DNA from: Ancylomarina sp048268005 | Lineage (GTDB): Bacteria > Bacteroidota > Bacteroidia > Bacteroidales > Marinifilaceae | Reading direction: 5' to 3' | DNA: 64,000 nucleotides | Assembly: GCA_048268005.1 (NCBI GenBank) | Contig: JBLWWJ010000001.1 | Coordinates: forward strand, 310,001 to 374,000 | Shown: positions 43,083 to 50,705 of the stretch, in pieces | Layout of the letters: every line of letters starts with the position of its first letter | How positions within the stretch are numbered: the stretch's first letter is position 1 | Notes under the pieces: model-generated | What the model was told of the DNA's origin: nothing | Databases searched by the model: none | The model's input: the letters and a program-made list of their open reading frames with translations, nothing else | Made by a program: the position numbers and the translations under genes

Positions 43083-43541
43083 TTACTTGATGGTAATGTT
43101 CTTGTGATCGGTAATTTTTTCGCAGTAGTGGCACTTTAAAGTAATAGGTGATGAACTCATAACCTTAAATTTGGTGTATACTTCTTCAACGTTGGTGATG
43201 CATTTTGGATTCATGCATTTAACGATGCCTTCAACCTTATTAGGAGCTTCAACAATACTTTTTTCAACAACCTGGTAATCTCTGATGATATTGAATTTCA
43301 CATTGGGAGCAATCAATGAAATTTTATTGATGTCCTCTGCTTCGAAAAATTTCTCTGATATTTTGATGATACCTTTTTTACCTAAGATGTCACTTTTGTA
43401 GTTATTCCCAATAGTAACAGAGGTTGAACATTTATCCAGCTCCAGAATGTTAATTACTTTGAAAAGGAGATCAGCTGGAATATGGTCGATAACGGTTCCA
43501 TTCTTGATGGCTCTAACCTGAAGTTCTTTTTTTGCTGTCAT
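43083..43541 (-). CDS. pyrI: Aspartate carbamoyltransferase regulatory subunit
   Basis: This 152-aa PyrI binds CTP or ATP and regulates PyrB allosterically. The N-terminal nucleotide-binding domain (VRAIKNGTVIDHIPADLLFKV, in two halves) is followed by a zinc domain with Cys109, Cys114, Cys137 and Cys140, which contacts PyrB. The length is normal. It follows pyrB by 70 bp in the usual pyrBI order and ends at a terminator. Holoenzyme of the E. coli type (two PyrB trimers, three PyrI dimers) is expected. Confidence 0.96.
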   Translation of the reverse strand: MTAKKELQVRAIKNGTVIDHIPADLLFKVINILELDKCSTSVTIGNNYKSDILGKKGIIKISEKFFEAEDINKISLIAPNVKFNIIRDYQVVEKSIVEAPNKVEGIVKCMNPKCITNVEEVYTKFKVMSSSPITLKCHYCEKITDHKNITIK

Positions 43542-43611
43542 ATCTTAATGTACTTTTAGTCTAATTTAATAAATCGTTCCTAATGATTATGATCGGATTG
43601 CCTGTATCGTC

Positions 43612-44523
43612 TTAGATTTTTAAATCCAAAGCCTTAGCAATGATAGCCTGTCGAGCATAAACGCCATTCAGTGCTTGCTCAAAATAGTAAGCCTTAGGAT
43701 TAGCATCTACATCTACAGCAATCTCGTTGACTCTTGGAAGCGGATGAAGAATACGCAGGTTATCTCTCGTATCTTTTAGCATGTCATTTTTAAGAATGTA
43801 GACATTTTTAACTTTCTCATACTCCAGAGGATCGGCAAAACGCTCACGTTGCACACGCGTCATATAAAGAATATCGGCATCATTAATGATAGAATCGAAT
43901 TCGGTATGCTCATGGTAGGTAATATTATTCTTATCCATAAAGAGTTTATAGGCTCTTGGAATTTCCAGCTCCTTAGGTGCAATAAAATGGAAAGTTGGAT
44001 TAAAATGAGAAAGCGCCATTAATAATGAGTGAACCGTTCTACCATACTTCAGGTCACCGACCATAAAAATGTTCAGGTTCTCAAGTGTCCCTTGTGTCTT
44101 TTGAATGGAATAAAGATCGAGCATGGTTTGAGTTGGATGCTGATTGGCACCATCACCGGCATTAATCACGGGAACATCAGATACTTCAGAGGCCCATCGA
44201 GCAGAACCCTCAATTGGGTGACGCATCACAATCAGATCAGAATAGTTGCTCACCATTTTAATGGTGTCGTTAAGTGTTTCCCCTTTGGTGGTACTTGATG
44301 ATGAAGCATCGGTGAAACCAACAATTTTACCACCCATACGGCTGATGGCCGTTTCGAAACTCAGGCGAGTTCGGGTTGATGGCTCAAAAAACAGAGAGGA
44401 GACCACTTTTCCTTCCAGCACATTGGAGTTCGGATTCTTTTCAAATTCTGCTGCTTTAGCTAATACTTCCAAAATTTCTTCTTTGGTGTAGTCATCAATA
44501 GACACTAAGCTTCTGTTATCCAT
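43612..44523 (-). CDS. pyrB: Aspartate carbamoyltransferase catalytic subunit
   Basis: This 303-aa PyrB condenses carbamoyl phosphate and aspartate in pyrimidine synthesis. The carbamoyl-phosphate motif FFEPSTRTRLSFE, the loop SSSSTTKGE, HPTQTMLDL and the aspartate-binding HPLPRVNEI are intact. It begins three bases after the stop of an 81-codon leader frame that runs through an intrinsic terminator, so transcription is probably attenuated in response to UTP (see leader features). pyrI follows. Confidence 0.97.
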   Translation of the reverse strand: MDNRSLVSIDDYTKEEILEVLAKAAEFEKNPNSNVLEGKVVSSLFFEPSTRTRLSFETAISRMGGKIVGFTDASSSSTTKGETLNDTIKMVSNYSDLIVMRHPIEGSARWASEVSDVPVINAGDGANQHPTQTMLDLYSIQKTQGTLENLNIFMVGDLKYGRTVHSLLMALSHFNPTFHFIAPKELEIPRAYKLFMDKNNITYHEHTEFDSIINDADILYMTRVQRERFADPLEYEKVKNVYILKNDMLKDTRDNLRILHPLPRVNEIAVDVDANPKAYYFEQALNGVYARQAIIAKALDLKI

Positions 44524-44526
44524 TTC

Positions 44527-44772
44527 TTAATTTTTAGAATTTGTATATAATGGTTGTTTTAATATCAAAAAAAAACCAACGATTGTCGATAAAATAGACA
44601 ATGTTGGTTTTAATATAAAATATAATAAATGAGATTTGAGACCTGAATCACAGGCTTTTCGTCTCAAGAATAAATCGAATCGGGAAAAATAATATTGAAA
44701 ATAGGAATCGCAAAAGTGAAGATCTCCACTTTCTAAGAATTGTTGTCTAGATTGAATAATTGCGTGTTCCAT
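44527..44772 (-). CDS. Putative pyrBI leader peptide (pyrL-like)
   Basis: An 81-codon frame begins at an ATG only 10 nt downstream of a consensus -7 box and ends three bases before the pyrB ATG. It has one ATG and no known homologue. The middle is encoded by T-rich sequence (SYFQYYFSRFDLF), and the frame passes through the pause hairpin, the T-rich stretch and the attenuator. In E. coli pyrBI, a ribosome following closely behind RNA polymerase on such a leader prevents terminator formation when UTP is scarce. The arrangement here is the same in order. It is probably translated for regulation and not for its product. The near-absent 5' leader leaves little room for a ribosome-binding site. Confidence 0.5.
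   Translation of the reverse strand: MEHAIIQSRQQFLESGDLHFCDSYFQYYFSRFDLFLRRKACDSGLKSHLLYFILKPTLSILSTIVGFFLILKQPLYTNSKN
44567..44611 (-). terminator. pyrBI attenuator
   Basis: On the minus strand AAAACCAAC plus ATTGTC pair with GACAAT plus GTTGGTTTT (one unpaired base), about 15 bp with a 9-nt loop, followed by a further T5 run. It ends about 45 nt before the pyrB start, inside the leader frame. Confidence 0.85.
44636..44667 (-). promoter_or_regulatory. Putative transcription-pause hairpin in pyrBI leader
   Basis: TTGAGAC (44636-44642) and GTCTCAA (44661-44667) form a 7-bp outer stem, with CCTG/CAGG as inner pairs. It lies upstream of a T-rich stretch and the attenuator, as the pause hairpin does in E. 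coli pyrBI. Confidence 0.55.
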
Positions 44773-44781
44773 TCTAGGCTA

Positions 44782-44814
44782 CAAAGATAAAGATAAAGAA
44801 AGGACATTATCAAA
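44782..44814 (-). promoter_or_regulatory. pyrBI promoter, Bacteroidota consensus
   Basis: On the minus strand TTTG (44811-44814) and TATCTTTG (44782-44789) are separated by 21 nt: a full match to TTTG/TAnnTTTG. The transcript should begin near 44776. Confidence 0.75.
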
Positions 44815-45130
44815 TTTCCTGATCTTTATTTTTTGAATAAAAGAGGATGTGGCTTATTGTTAGTTGTTAAAACCAGTAAAGCTAGGTTAAGGAAATTCAA
44901 GTATAAAGGGCAAAGGAAAGAAAGGTTAAAAAGTCAAAAGGTCTTAAAAGTCTAAGGGTAAATATGAATACAGTTGTCGGTTATCAGTTATTGATGTACA
45001 GCTGTGATGAGCTTCGGAGATCTCGTAAGCTCCGATAAAATAAACACCCCCTTGTGTTCCCTCTAAAGTGGGAAGTTTTATCTTACGATAATTTTATTGT
45101 TAGAATGCCAATATGTGCTATATGATCAAC

Positions 45131-45178
45131 CAGAAAGAGACTCTCCCTTTCAGGGGAGATCCCGGCAGGGAGAGGGGT
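45131..45178. repeat. REP-like hairpin (CTCTCCC type)
   Basis: CTCTCCC-TTTCA-GGGGAGA forms a hairpin and is followed by GGGAGAGGGGTG, able to pair alternatively with the first arm. Same family as 37182-37212. Confidence 0.6.
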
Positions 45179-45367
45179 GTGTTATGTAAAATCAATGATG
45201 ACGCAGATTTAAAGAAGATATTTTACCACAGATGGACTTTGTCGAACTCGCTAGCTCGTTTTTCACAGATTAATTTCATTGAGATCGCAAGCTCGGTACA
45301 CACAAATCTTTAAAATAATAAACCACTTATTATCACTAATTGAACACTAATTTAAAGGAGAAAAATA

Positions 45368-45422
45368 ATTAGTCAGTTGTCCGTTAGAAACTGGTCATTA
45401 GTCATTGGTTGTCTATTGTGTG
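45368..45422. repeat. Degenerate TTGGTCA/TTAGTCA heptamer array
   Basis: Units such as TTAGTCA, CTGGTCA, TTAGTCA, TTGGTTG and TCTATTG occur in the reverse orientation to the arrays at 42.6-42.9 kb. Confidence 0.75.
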
Positions 45423-45456
45423 ACCTGTTTGAGCAGCCATAACAAGAAAAAGAATT

Positions 45457-45528
45457 TCTCCTCATTTTTAAGGAGGAGTATCTGTCCCCGTTCCGATAGC
45501 TATCGGAATATTGGGAGAGGGGGAGGTG
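45457..45528. repeat. REP-like composite hairpin
   Basis: TTCTCCTC and GAGGAG arms are followed by TTCCGATAGCTATCGGAA (a near-perfect palindrome at about 45490-45507) and GGGAGAGGGGGAGG. Confidence 0.6.
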
Positions 45529-45756
45529 GTTTCCGTTTTAAAAAAGATTGAACCACTAATGAACACTGATTAACACTAATTATTTAGATTATATTTTATC
45601 ATCCTTTATCTGTGTCGAAATATTTTTTATTTCTTGATATTTCGACAAGCTCAATATAGCGCTCCGCTTCGCGAGCACAATCTTAAATGTTTTGTTTCTA
45701 TTTTCGCTTGATGTTGAGACGCGATAAATCGCATTCTCTACATTTTTTAACTTTAT

Positions 45757-45804
45757 CCTTCTTTGGTCGCCGTAGCAGTTTTTCTGCGAAGGAGGCCTTT
45801 ACCC
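45757..45804. repeat. Dispersed ~47-bp repeat, copy 1
   Basis: CCTTCTTTGG then GCCGTAGCAG-TTTTT-CTGCGAAGG: nested arms GCAG/CTGC and CCTTC/GAAGG. It matches 51094-51140 with a few differences. Confidence 0.8.
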
Positions 45805-45835
45805 TTTTTTTACTTTATCCTTCCCGTAGGGTAAC

Positions 45836-45882
45836 TTGACAGATTTGACAAGCACCAGGATTTAAGGAATATTCTATTTTTG
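45836..45882 (+). promoter_or_regulatory. Extended promoter element: TTGACAGATTTGACA-N24-TATTTTTG
   Basis: The 15-nt element at 45836-45850 contains TTGACA twice with a 9-bp period and is followed after 24 nt by TATTTTTG (45875-45882), a perfect -7 box. It would start a transcript about 370 nt before the SLBB exporter gene. Confidence 0.6.
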
Positions 45883-45987
45883 CACCATAACAAGAAAAAG
45901 CTTTGACTGTATTATCGAGGAAAAGTTACGCATTAAGTTAAAATGTGGAGGTGTTTGAGCTTAGTTGCTGTATTCTTAATTGTTTTT

Positions 45988-46031
45988 AACCATTAAACCA
46001 TTAAGCCATTAAACCATTTAGCCATTTAACC
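45988..46031. repeat. Degenerate AACCATTA octamer array
   Basis: About five 8-nt units (AACCATTA, AACCATTA, AGCCATTA, AACCATTT, AGCCATTT) lie within the predicted leader of the SLBB exporter transcript. Confidence 0.85.
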
Positions 46032-46120
46032 TTAATTACTTTATCCTTTTGCCGATGCTTATCGGGACTTTATCCTTGTTTTCTTAAAATTTTTTTTTGT
46101 TGAATTGTGAGGGTGGAAAA

Positions 46121-46152
46121 CTTGCTGCTTTGAGCATTAGTTTTTACTTTTG
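46121..46152 (+). promoter_or_regulatory. Second putative promoter of the SLBB exporter gene
   Basis: CTTG (46121-46124) and TACTTTTG (46145-46152), a TAnnTTTG match, are separated by 20 nt. A 10-bp inverted repeat (TTTTTGTTTT/AAAACAAAAA, 46180-46207) follows in the leader. Confidence 0.45.
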
Positions 46153-46258
46153 CCTGACTTGGATTCGGCGCTCATCCGATTTTTGTTTTTATTCGTCAAA
46201 ACAAAAAGAATTTCGATCCGGGTATACGAATAATTGTAAAATTGATAAAATACACATT

Positions 46259-48676
46259 ATGATTCGGTTTCTGAAAACCATTTTAATTCTTTTCATGTTT
46301 CTTGGTCTGTCACAGACTGTATTGGCACAAAGTGTGAATCCCGCAACGGTTAATGTTGAAAAGTTGAGTGATGCTCAAATACAAAAAGCCGTTGATGAGA
46401 TGAACAAGAGAGGCTTGAGTATAGAAGAAGCCATTATGATGGCACGTGCCAAAGGTTTTTCAGAAAGTCAGATTGCTGACATGCGTCGTAGAATGGACGC
46501 GATAAAGTCTGGTGTGCATAGCGAAAATACAATGGTGCTTGAGTCAGGAGATGAGATGACTCCCGTTGTGGTTTTGAGTGAAAAGGCTAAGCTTGATGAT
46601 ACCGCTACTAAAAAAGGATCTAAGATTTTTGGTTTCCAGTTTTTCAATTCAGATAAATTGACTTTTGCACCCTCGCTTAATGTGCCGATTTCGGATTCTT
46701 ATACCTTAGGGATAGGAGATGAATTGGTCGTTAACATATATGGCGCATCCCAGCAAATATATAATTTGCAGGTTCAGAGCAATGGGAGTGTTTATATTAC
46801 CGATTTAGGACCGGTTCAAGTTGCCGGTTTGACTTTCCTTAAGGCTCAAAATAAGCTTAAAAACCGTTTGATGTCTATCTACTCCGGTTTGAAGGGGGAT
46901 AAGCCCAATACTTTTGTAGATGTAAGCGCTGGCTTACTTAAGGCGGTAACCGTTAATGTCATTGGTGAGGTGAATGTGCCGGGAACTTATACCTTGCCTG
47001 CCACAGCTTCGGCCTTTAATGCCTTATACCTTGCTGGTGGACCCAATGAAAAGGGTTCGTTCAGACAGATTGATGTTTTGCGTGATGGTAAGATCATTTC
47101 GACTATAGATGTTTATGCCTATTTGATTGATGGGAAAACACAAGAGAATGTTCAGTTGAACGATCAGGACGTGATCATGGTTCGTCCTTACTTGAATCGA
47201 GTTAAGGTGGCCGGTGAATTCAAGCGCGAAGGCTGGTTCGAAGCGAAAAAGAATGAGACACTTGCCGATATGCTTCGTTATGCCGGTGGCTTTTCAGAGA
47301 ATGCCTACACGCATCGTGTGGAGTTATATCGTAATAATACCAGAACCATGACTTTTAAAGATGTGAATGCTGAGGATTTTGCATCAAGCTCTTTAATGAG
47401 TGGGGATTCTATTGTTGCCGGATTGGTGATTGACCGTTTTGAAAATAAGGTGAGCCTTGAAGGGGCTGTCTATCGTCCGGGAAATTACGAAATGATGGAT
47501 GGCTTGATGTTGTCTCAATTGATAGACCGTGCAGAAGGTGCCAAAGAAGAAGCCTATATGGAGCGTGGTGTGATTATCCGTAAAAAGAAGGATTTTACTT
47601 TTGAAAGCCTGTCTTTCTCGCTTCGTGATGTTTTAAATGGAAAAACAGATATTGCTTTAAAGAAGAACGATAAGATCCAGATTTCCTCCATCTTTGATAT
47701 GCGTGAAGCGCAGACTGTTGAAATTGTAGGTGAAGTTCAGTTTCCTGGAACCTACGCTTATGCTGAAGATTTAAAATTAACTGACCTGATTTATATGGCA
47801 GGTGGTTTCCTTGAGCAGGCAGAGGTGTCAGCTGTTGAGGTGAGTCGTATCCTGGATAAAAAGGAGATAGAGTCCTTAACAAAGAAATTATCCCACTCTT
47901 TTCAATTCCCAGTTGACCGACAATTAAAAATGACAGATGAAGATGCCGCTTTTTCACTTCATTCATACGATAAGGTTTATGTGCGACGTGCACCGGGTTA
48001 TCGCCCACAGGCTGTTGTTAAAGTACAAGGTGAAGTGGCTTATGCAGGTGACTTTGGACTGACTTTCAAAGGTGAAAAGATTTCTGATGTGATTAGACGT
48101 GCGGGTGGCGTAACGCCTGAAGCTTTTGTAGAAGGTGCTTCCCTAAGACGTCAGCATGTGATGAGTGATGCAGAATATGATGCCAAATTAGCCTTGGCGA
48201 AACAGGATTCGACCTTGAGCGAGGCAGATGTGAAACGTGTGACTTACCAGGTGGTAGGAATCGATTTGGTGAAGATTTTGAAAAATGCCGGAGGTGTTGA
48301 GGATTTACAATTAAAAGATGGAGATCAGCTTTTTGTACCGGAGCAAATGCAAACCGTAAAAGTATCGGGTGCTGTTTTAAGTCCTGTGGCATTAACCTTT
48401 AAGGATAATAAGAGTTTAAGAAAATATATCAGATCCAGTGGAGGCTTTGCTCAGTCAGCAAAGAAAAGCAAGGTTTATGTGCTTTACGCCAACGGAACAG
48501 CAGCATCAACACGAGGAAGCATTTTCGGTCGTCGTTACCCTAAGGTCGCACCGGGTTGTGAGATTATCGTACCGGAAAAACCTCAGGTTGATAAAACTGC
48601 TCAGGCTGGTAAGTGGTTGGGTATCACTTCAGCTGTTGTGAGTATGTTTACGGCTATTTCGATTGCAATTAAGTAA
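46259..48676 (+). CDS. SLBB-domain polysaccharide export protein (Wza-like)
   Basis: This 805-aa envelope protein exports capsular or exopolysaccharide. The frame is open from 46097, but ATG at 46259 gives a signal peptide (MIRFLKTILILFMFLGL, cleaved near LAQ) at the right distance. A helical segment with RAKGFSESQIADMRRRM precedes the Poly_export domain (about 130-230: YTLGIGDELVVNIYG, VQVAGLTFLKAQ). Several SLBB repeats follow, recognisable by VxGEVxxPGTY-type strands (VNVIGEVNVPGTY, VEIVGEVQFPGTYA, VKVQGEVAYAGDFG). A hydrophobic C-terminal helix (about 785-803) would span the membrane. It is the first gene of the polysaccharide locus. Such long multi-SLBB exporters are usual in Bacteroidota. 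Confidence 0.92.
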   Translation: MIRFLKTILILFMFLGLSQTVLAQSVNPATVNVEKLSDAQIQKAVDEMNKRGLSIEEAIMMARAKGFSESQIADMRRRMDAIKSGVHSENTMVLESGDEMTPVVVLSEKAKLDDTATKKGSKIFGFQFFNSDKLTFAPSLNVPISDSYTLGIGDELVVNIYGASQQIYNLQVQSNGSVYITDLGPVQVAGLTFLKAQNKLKNRLMSIYSGLKGDKPNTFVDVSAGLLKAVTVNVIGEVNVPGTYTLPATASAFNALYLAGGPNEKGSFRQIDVLRDGKIISTIDVYAYLIDGKTQENVQLNDQDVIMVRPYLNRVKVAGEFKREGWFEAKKNETLADMLRYAGGFSENAYTHRVELYRNNTRTMTFKDVNAEDFASSSLMSGDSIVAGLVIDRFENKVSLEGAVYRPGNYEMMDGLMLSQLIDRAEGAKEEAYMERGVIIRKKKDFTFESLSFSLRDVLNGKTDIALKKNDKIQISSIFDMREAQTVEIVGEVQFPGTYAYAEDLKLTDLIYMAGGFLEQAEVSAVEVSRILDKKEIESLTKKLSHSFQFPVDRQLKMTDEDAAFSLHSYDKVYVRRAPGYRPQAVVKVQGEVAYAGDFGLTFKGEKISDVIRRAGGVTPEAFVEGASLRRQHVMSDAEYDAKLALAKQDSTLSEADVKRVTYQVVGIDLVKILKNAGGVEDLQLKDGDQLFVPEQMQTVKVSGAVLSPVALTFKDNKSLRKYIRSSGGFAQSAKKSKVYVLYANGTAASTRGSIFGRRYPKVAPGCEIIVPEKPQVDKTAQAGKWLGITSAVVSMFTAISIAIK

Positions 48677-48684
48677 TTGCTTAC

Positions 48685-48945
48685 TAGTTGTCAGTCCCGA
48701 TTGATAAGGAATGAGTTGTCGGCTATTAGTTGTCATTAGACATCAGTCACTGGTCATTAATCACTAGGCCGCACAATGAGTGGAGTCGAAATGTAGTTGA
48801 AGTGTCATTGGTGATTAGTCACTGGTCAATAATGATTGGTCATTAGTTAGTCGCACATTGAGCGCGATGAACAGAGCTTGTCGAAAAGTAGTTGAACTGT
48901 AGTTGAAGAGATGTTGGTCATTGGTCATTGGTCATTGGTCACTGG
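48685..48945. repeat. Heptamer array with four perfect TTGGTCA units
   Basis: The array fills most of the gap after the SLBB gene. Degenerate TTAGTCA, CTGGTCA and TTGTCAT units are interrupted by REP-like fragments (GAGTGGAGTCGAAATGTAG, GAGCTTGTCGAAAAGTAG). It ends in four perfect tandem TTGGTCA copies at 48914-48941. Confidence 0.9.
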
Positions 48946-48990
48946 GAGTGAAGGTTTGAGTTCTTGTATGTAGATTATAACTTAGTTGTT

Positions 48991-49350
48991 ATGAATGATA
49001 TAGAAGATTTAAAAGTTTATCAGTTGGCTTATTTGTATGAAAAGCGAATATGGGAACTTGTTATGACCTGGCCCTATTTCGAGAAGTCAACCATTGGGAA
49101 ACAGCTGGTGAGATCGGCAGATTCAGTTTCGGCTAATATTTGTGAAGGATACGGTCGATATCATTATAAAGAGAATAAGAATTTTTTGTTTTATGCAAGA
49201 GGCTCTTTGTATGAAACAAAGAATTGGTTGAAGAAAGCAAATGATAGAAAATTAATTGATCAGGATTCCTACGAGAGTCTTAAGACAGAAAGTGCTGTCA
49301 TAGGGAAAATGCTCAATGCCTACATTCGATCAATTGGTAAAAAAAACTAA
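48991..49350 (+). CDS. Four-helix-bundle (23S rRNA IVS-type) protein
   Basis: This 119-aa helical protein belongs to the four-helix-bundle family first seen in 23S rRNA intervening sequences: DLKVYQLAYLYEKRIWELV, the FEKSTIGKQLVRSADSVSAN core, ICEGYGRYHYKENKNFL and ARGSLYETKNWL are hallmarks. Its function is unknown. The frame opens with TTG at 48964, but ATG at 48991 (MNDIEDLKVY) is the family start. It sits between the exporter and wzz, with heptamer repeat arrays on both sides, and its stop codon is the first part of the downstream array. This suggests an inserted cassette, not a core pathway gene. Confidence 0.88.
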   Translation: MNDIEDLKVYQLAYLYEKRIWELVMTWPYFEKSTIGKQLVRSADSVSANICEGYGRYHYKENKNFLFYARGSLYETKNWLKKANDRKLIDQDSYESLKTESAVIGKMLNAYIRSIGKKN

Positions 49351-49435
49351 TGACTAGCTGACTATTGCCCTAATGCCCAATATCTAATGCCTATTGACCA
49401 GTGACTAATGATCAATAACGAGTGACTAGTGACGT
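49348..49435. repeat. Degenerate heptamer array after four-helix-bundle gene
   Basis: Beginning at the stop codon, units such as TAATGAC, TAGCTGAC, TATTGCC, TAATGCC, CAATATC, TATTGAC and CAGTGAC follow with a mostly 7-nt period. Confidence 0.8.
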
Positions 49436-49478
49436 GAAACACGATAAATAATTTTAAAGAACAAGTTAAGTCCATATA

Positions 49479-50606
49479 ATGAGTACACTTACAGAACAAA
49501 ATAAAACAATGACTTCTCGTGTTGAACACGAGGATGAGATTGACTTGATACAATTGGCCAAAACCCTATGGGCTGGTCGCAGAACGGTGATTAAATGCAC
49601 CCTAATTTTCATGGTTCTTGGATTATTTATCGCCCTATTTTCTCCTAAAGAGTATACGGCATCCACAACCATGGTGCCTCAATCGGCTGAGGGAGGATCA
49701 AAACTGGGTGGTTCACTGGGTGGACTAGCGGCTATGGCGGGTATTAATTTGGGTTCTATGGGGGGCGGATCGACTATTCCTCCGACTCTATATCCAAAGA
49801 TTATTAAGTCCGTGCCTTTTCAGAAAGAAATGATGAAAACCCCTTTGACCATAGCAGGCCAAAAAGAGAAAGTGACGTTTCAAGACTACTATTTGGAGAT
49901 TGCCAAGCCGGGCTTATTGGGTTATATCAAGAAGTATACGATTGGATTACCATTTGTTATCATCAAGGCCATAAAAGGTAAATCCCTGGTGACTAATGAC
50001 CAGTTAACCAATGACCACTTATTGACTATATCTGAAGATGATAAAAAGTTAATGGAGAAATTGTCAGCCCAATTGTCTTTGGAAGTAAACGATAAGGATG
50101 GTTATATTTCGATTGCTGCTCGCATGCCAGAGGCCAGACCAGCTGCTGAAATGGTGCAACGTGCGCAAATTCTTTTGCAGGAAGCCATTACGGATTTTAA
50201 AATCAAAAAGGCCAAAGATCAAATGGCTTTTGTTGAGGAGCGTTATGCAGAGAAGGAAGCAGCTTTTACCGCTGCACAGAATAAGCTGGCTCGTTTTCGA
50301 GATCAGAATAAAAATGTGAGTACGGCTATGGCCCAAACTCAGATGGAGCGCTTGCAGTCGGAATTCTCCATGGCATCATCGGTCTATACCGAACTGGCCA
50401 AGCAGTTGGAAACTCAAAAAATACAAGTGAAAGAGGATACGCCTGTATTCACTGTTATCGAACCAGTAGCTGTACCACTGGATAAGTCAAAACCCAAACG
50501 CCCTATGATTCTTATTATTTGGACTTTCTTGGGTGGCATTGTTGGTGTGGGGATGGTTTTCGGTAAGCAATTCCTGGGATCGATTAAAGAGCAGTGGTCA
50601 AATTAA
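49479..50606 (+). CDS. Wzz-type chain-length determinant / polysaccharide co-polymerase
   Basis: This 375-aa inner-membrane protein sets polysaccharide chain length and couples to the exporter. A Wzz domain starts after EDEIDLIQLAKTLWAGRR, with TM1 about 40-60 (CTLIFMVLGLFIALF). A long periplasmic coiled coil follows (about 240-300, DFKIKKAKDQMAFVEERYAEKE). The proline-rich PLDKSKPKRP precedes TM2 (about 342-362). There is no tyrosine-kinase domain. Residues 171-184 (VTNDQLTNDHLLTI) are encoded by three or more heptamer repeat units in frame. The gene ends at a strong terminator. Confidence 0.9.
   Translation: MSTLTEQNKTMTSRVEHEDEIDLIQLAKTLWAGRRTVIKCTLIFMVLGLFIALFSPKEYTASTTMVPQSAEGGSKLGGSLGGLAAMAGINLGSMGGGSTIPPTLYPKIIKSVPFQKEMMKTPLTIAGQKEKVTFQDYYLEIAKPGLLGYIKKYTIGLPFVIIKAIKGKSLVTNDQLTNDHLLTISEDDKKLMEKLSAQLSLEVNDKDGYISIAARMPEARPAAEMVQRAQILLQEAITDFKIKKAKDQMAFVEERYAEKEAAFTAAQNKLARFRDQNKNVSTAMAQTQMERLQSEFSMASSVYTELAKQLETQKIQVKEDTPVFTVIEPVAVPLDKSKPKRPMILIIWTFLGGIVGVGMVFGKQFLGSIKEQWSN
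49987..50029. repeat. Heptamer repeat units inside the wzz coding region
   Basis: GGTGACT, AATGACC, AGTTAAC, CAATGAC, CACTTAT and TGACTAT follow one another at a 7-nt period and match the intergenic arrays. They remain open in the wzz frame, encoding a TND repeat. Confidence 0.75.
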
Positions 50607-50678
50607 ATGTCATAGCGAGGAAGAATGACGAAGCTATCTCATGATAAAGGAGCTGTTGTCAGTATAGAAATGAATTAT

Positions 50679-50705
50679 AAGGCCTGGTATTGCCAGGCCT
50701 TTTTT
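50679..50705 (+). terminator. Strong intrinsic terminator after wzz
   Basis: AAGGCCTGG (50679-50687) pairs with CCAGGCCTT (50693-50701) around TATTG, with a T run. Confidence 0.88.

Larger units (their letters stand above)
44815..45835. other. Long repeat-rich intergenic region before the polysaccharide locus
   Basis: About 1 kb with no credible gene. It carries AAAAGTC-type units near 44930-44960, REP-like hairpins (45131, 45457, 45757), a heptamer array (45368-45422) and CACTAATTGAACACTAA-type phrases near 45330 and 45555 that recur near 50820-50890. Short open frames here are made from repeats. Confidence 0.6.

Noticed and set aside
45113..45313. Open frame within the repeat-rich gap before the polysaccharide locus
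   Set aside because: It is composed of REP-like hairpin and dispersed repeat sequence.
46097..46258. Longer N-terminus of the SLBB exporter starting at a TTG
   Set aside because: It would bury the signal peptide 54 residues inside the protein and would cover a promoter-like box at 46145-46152.
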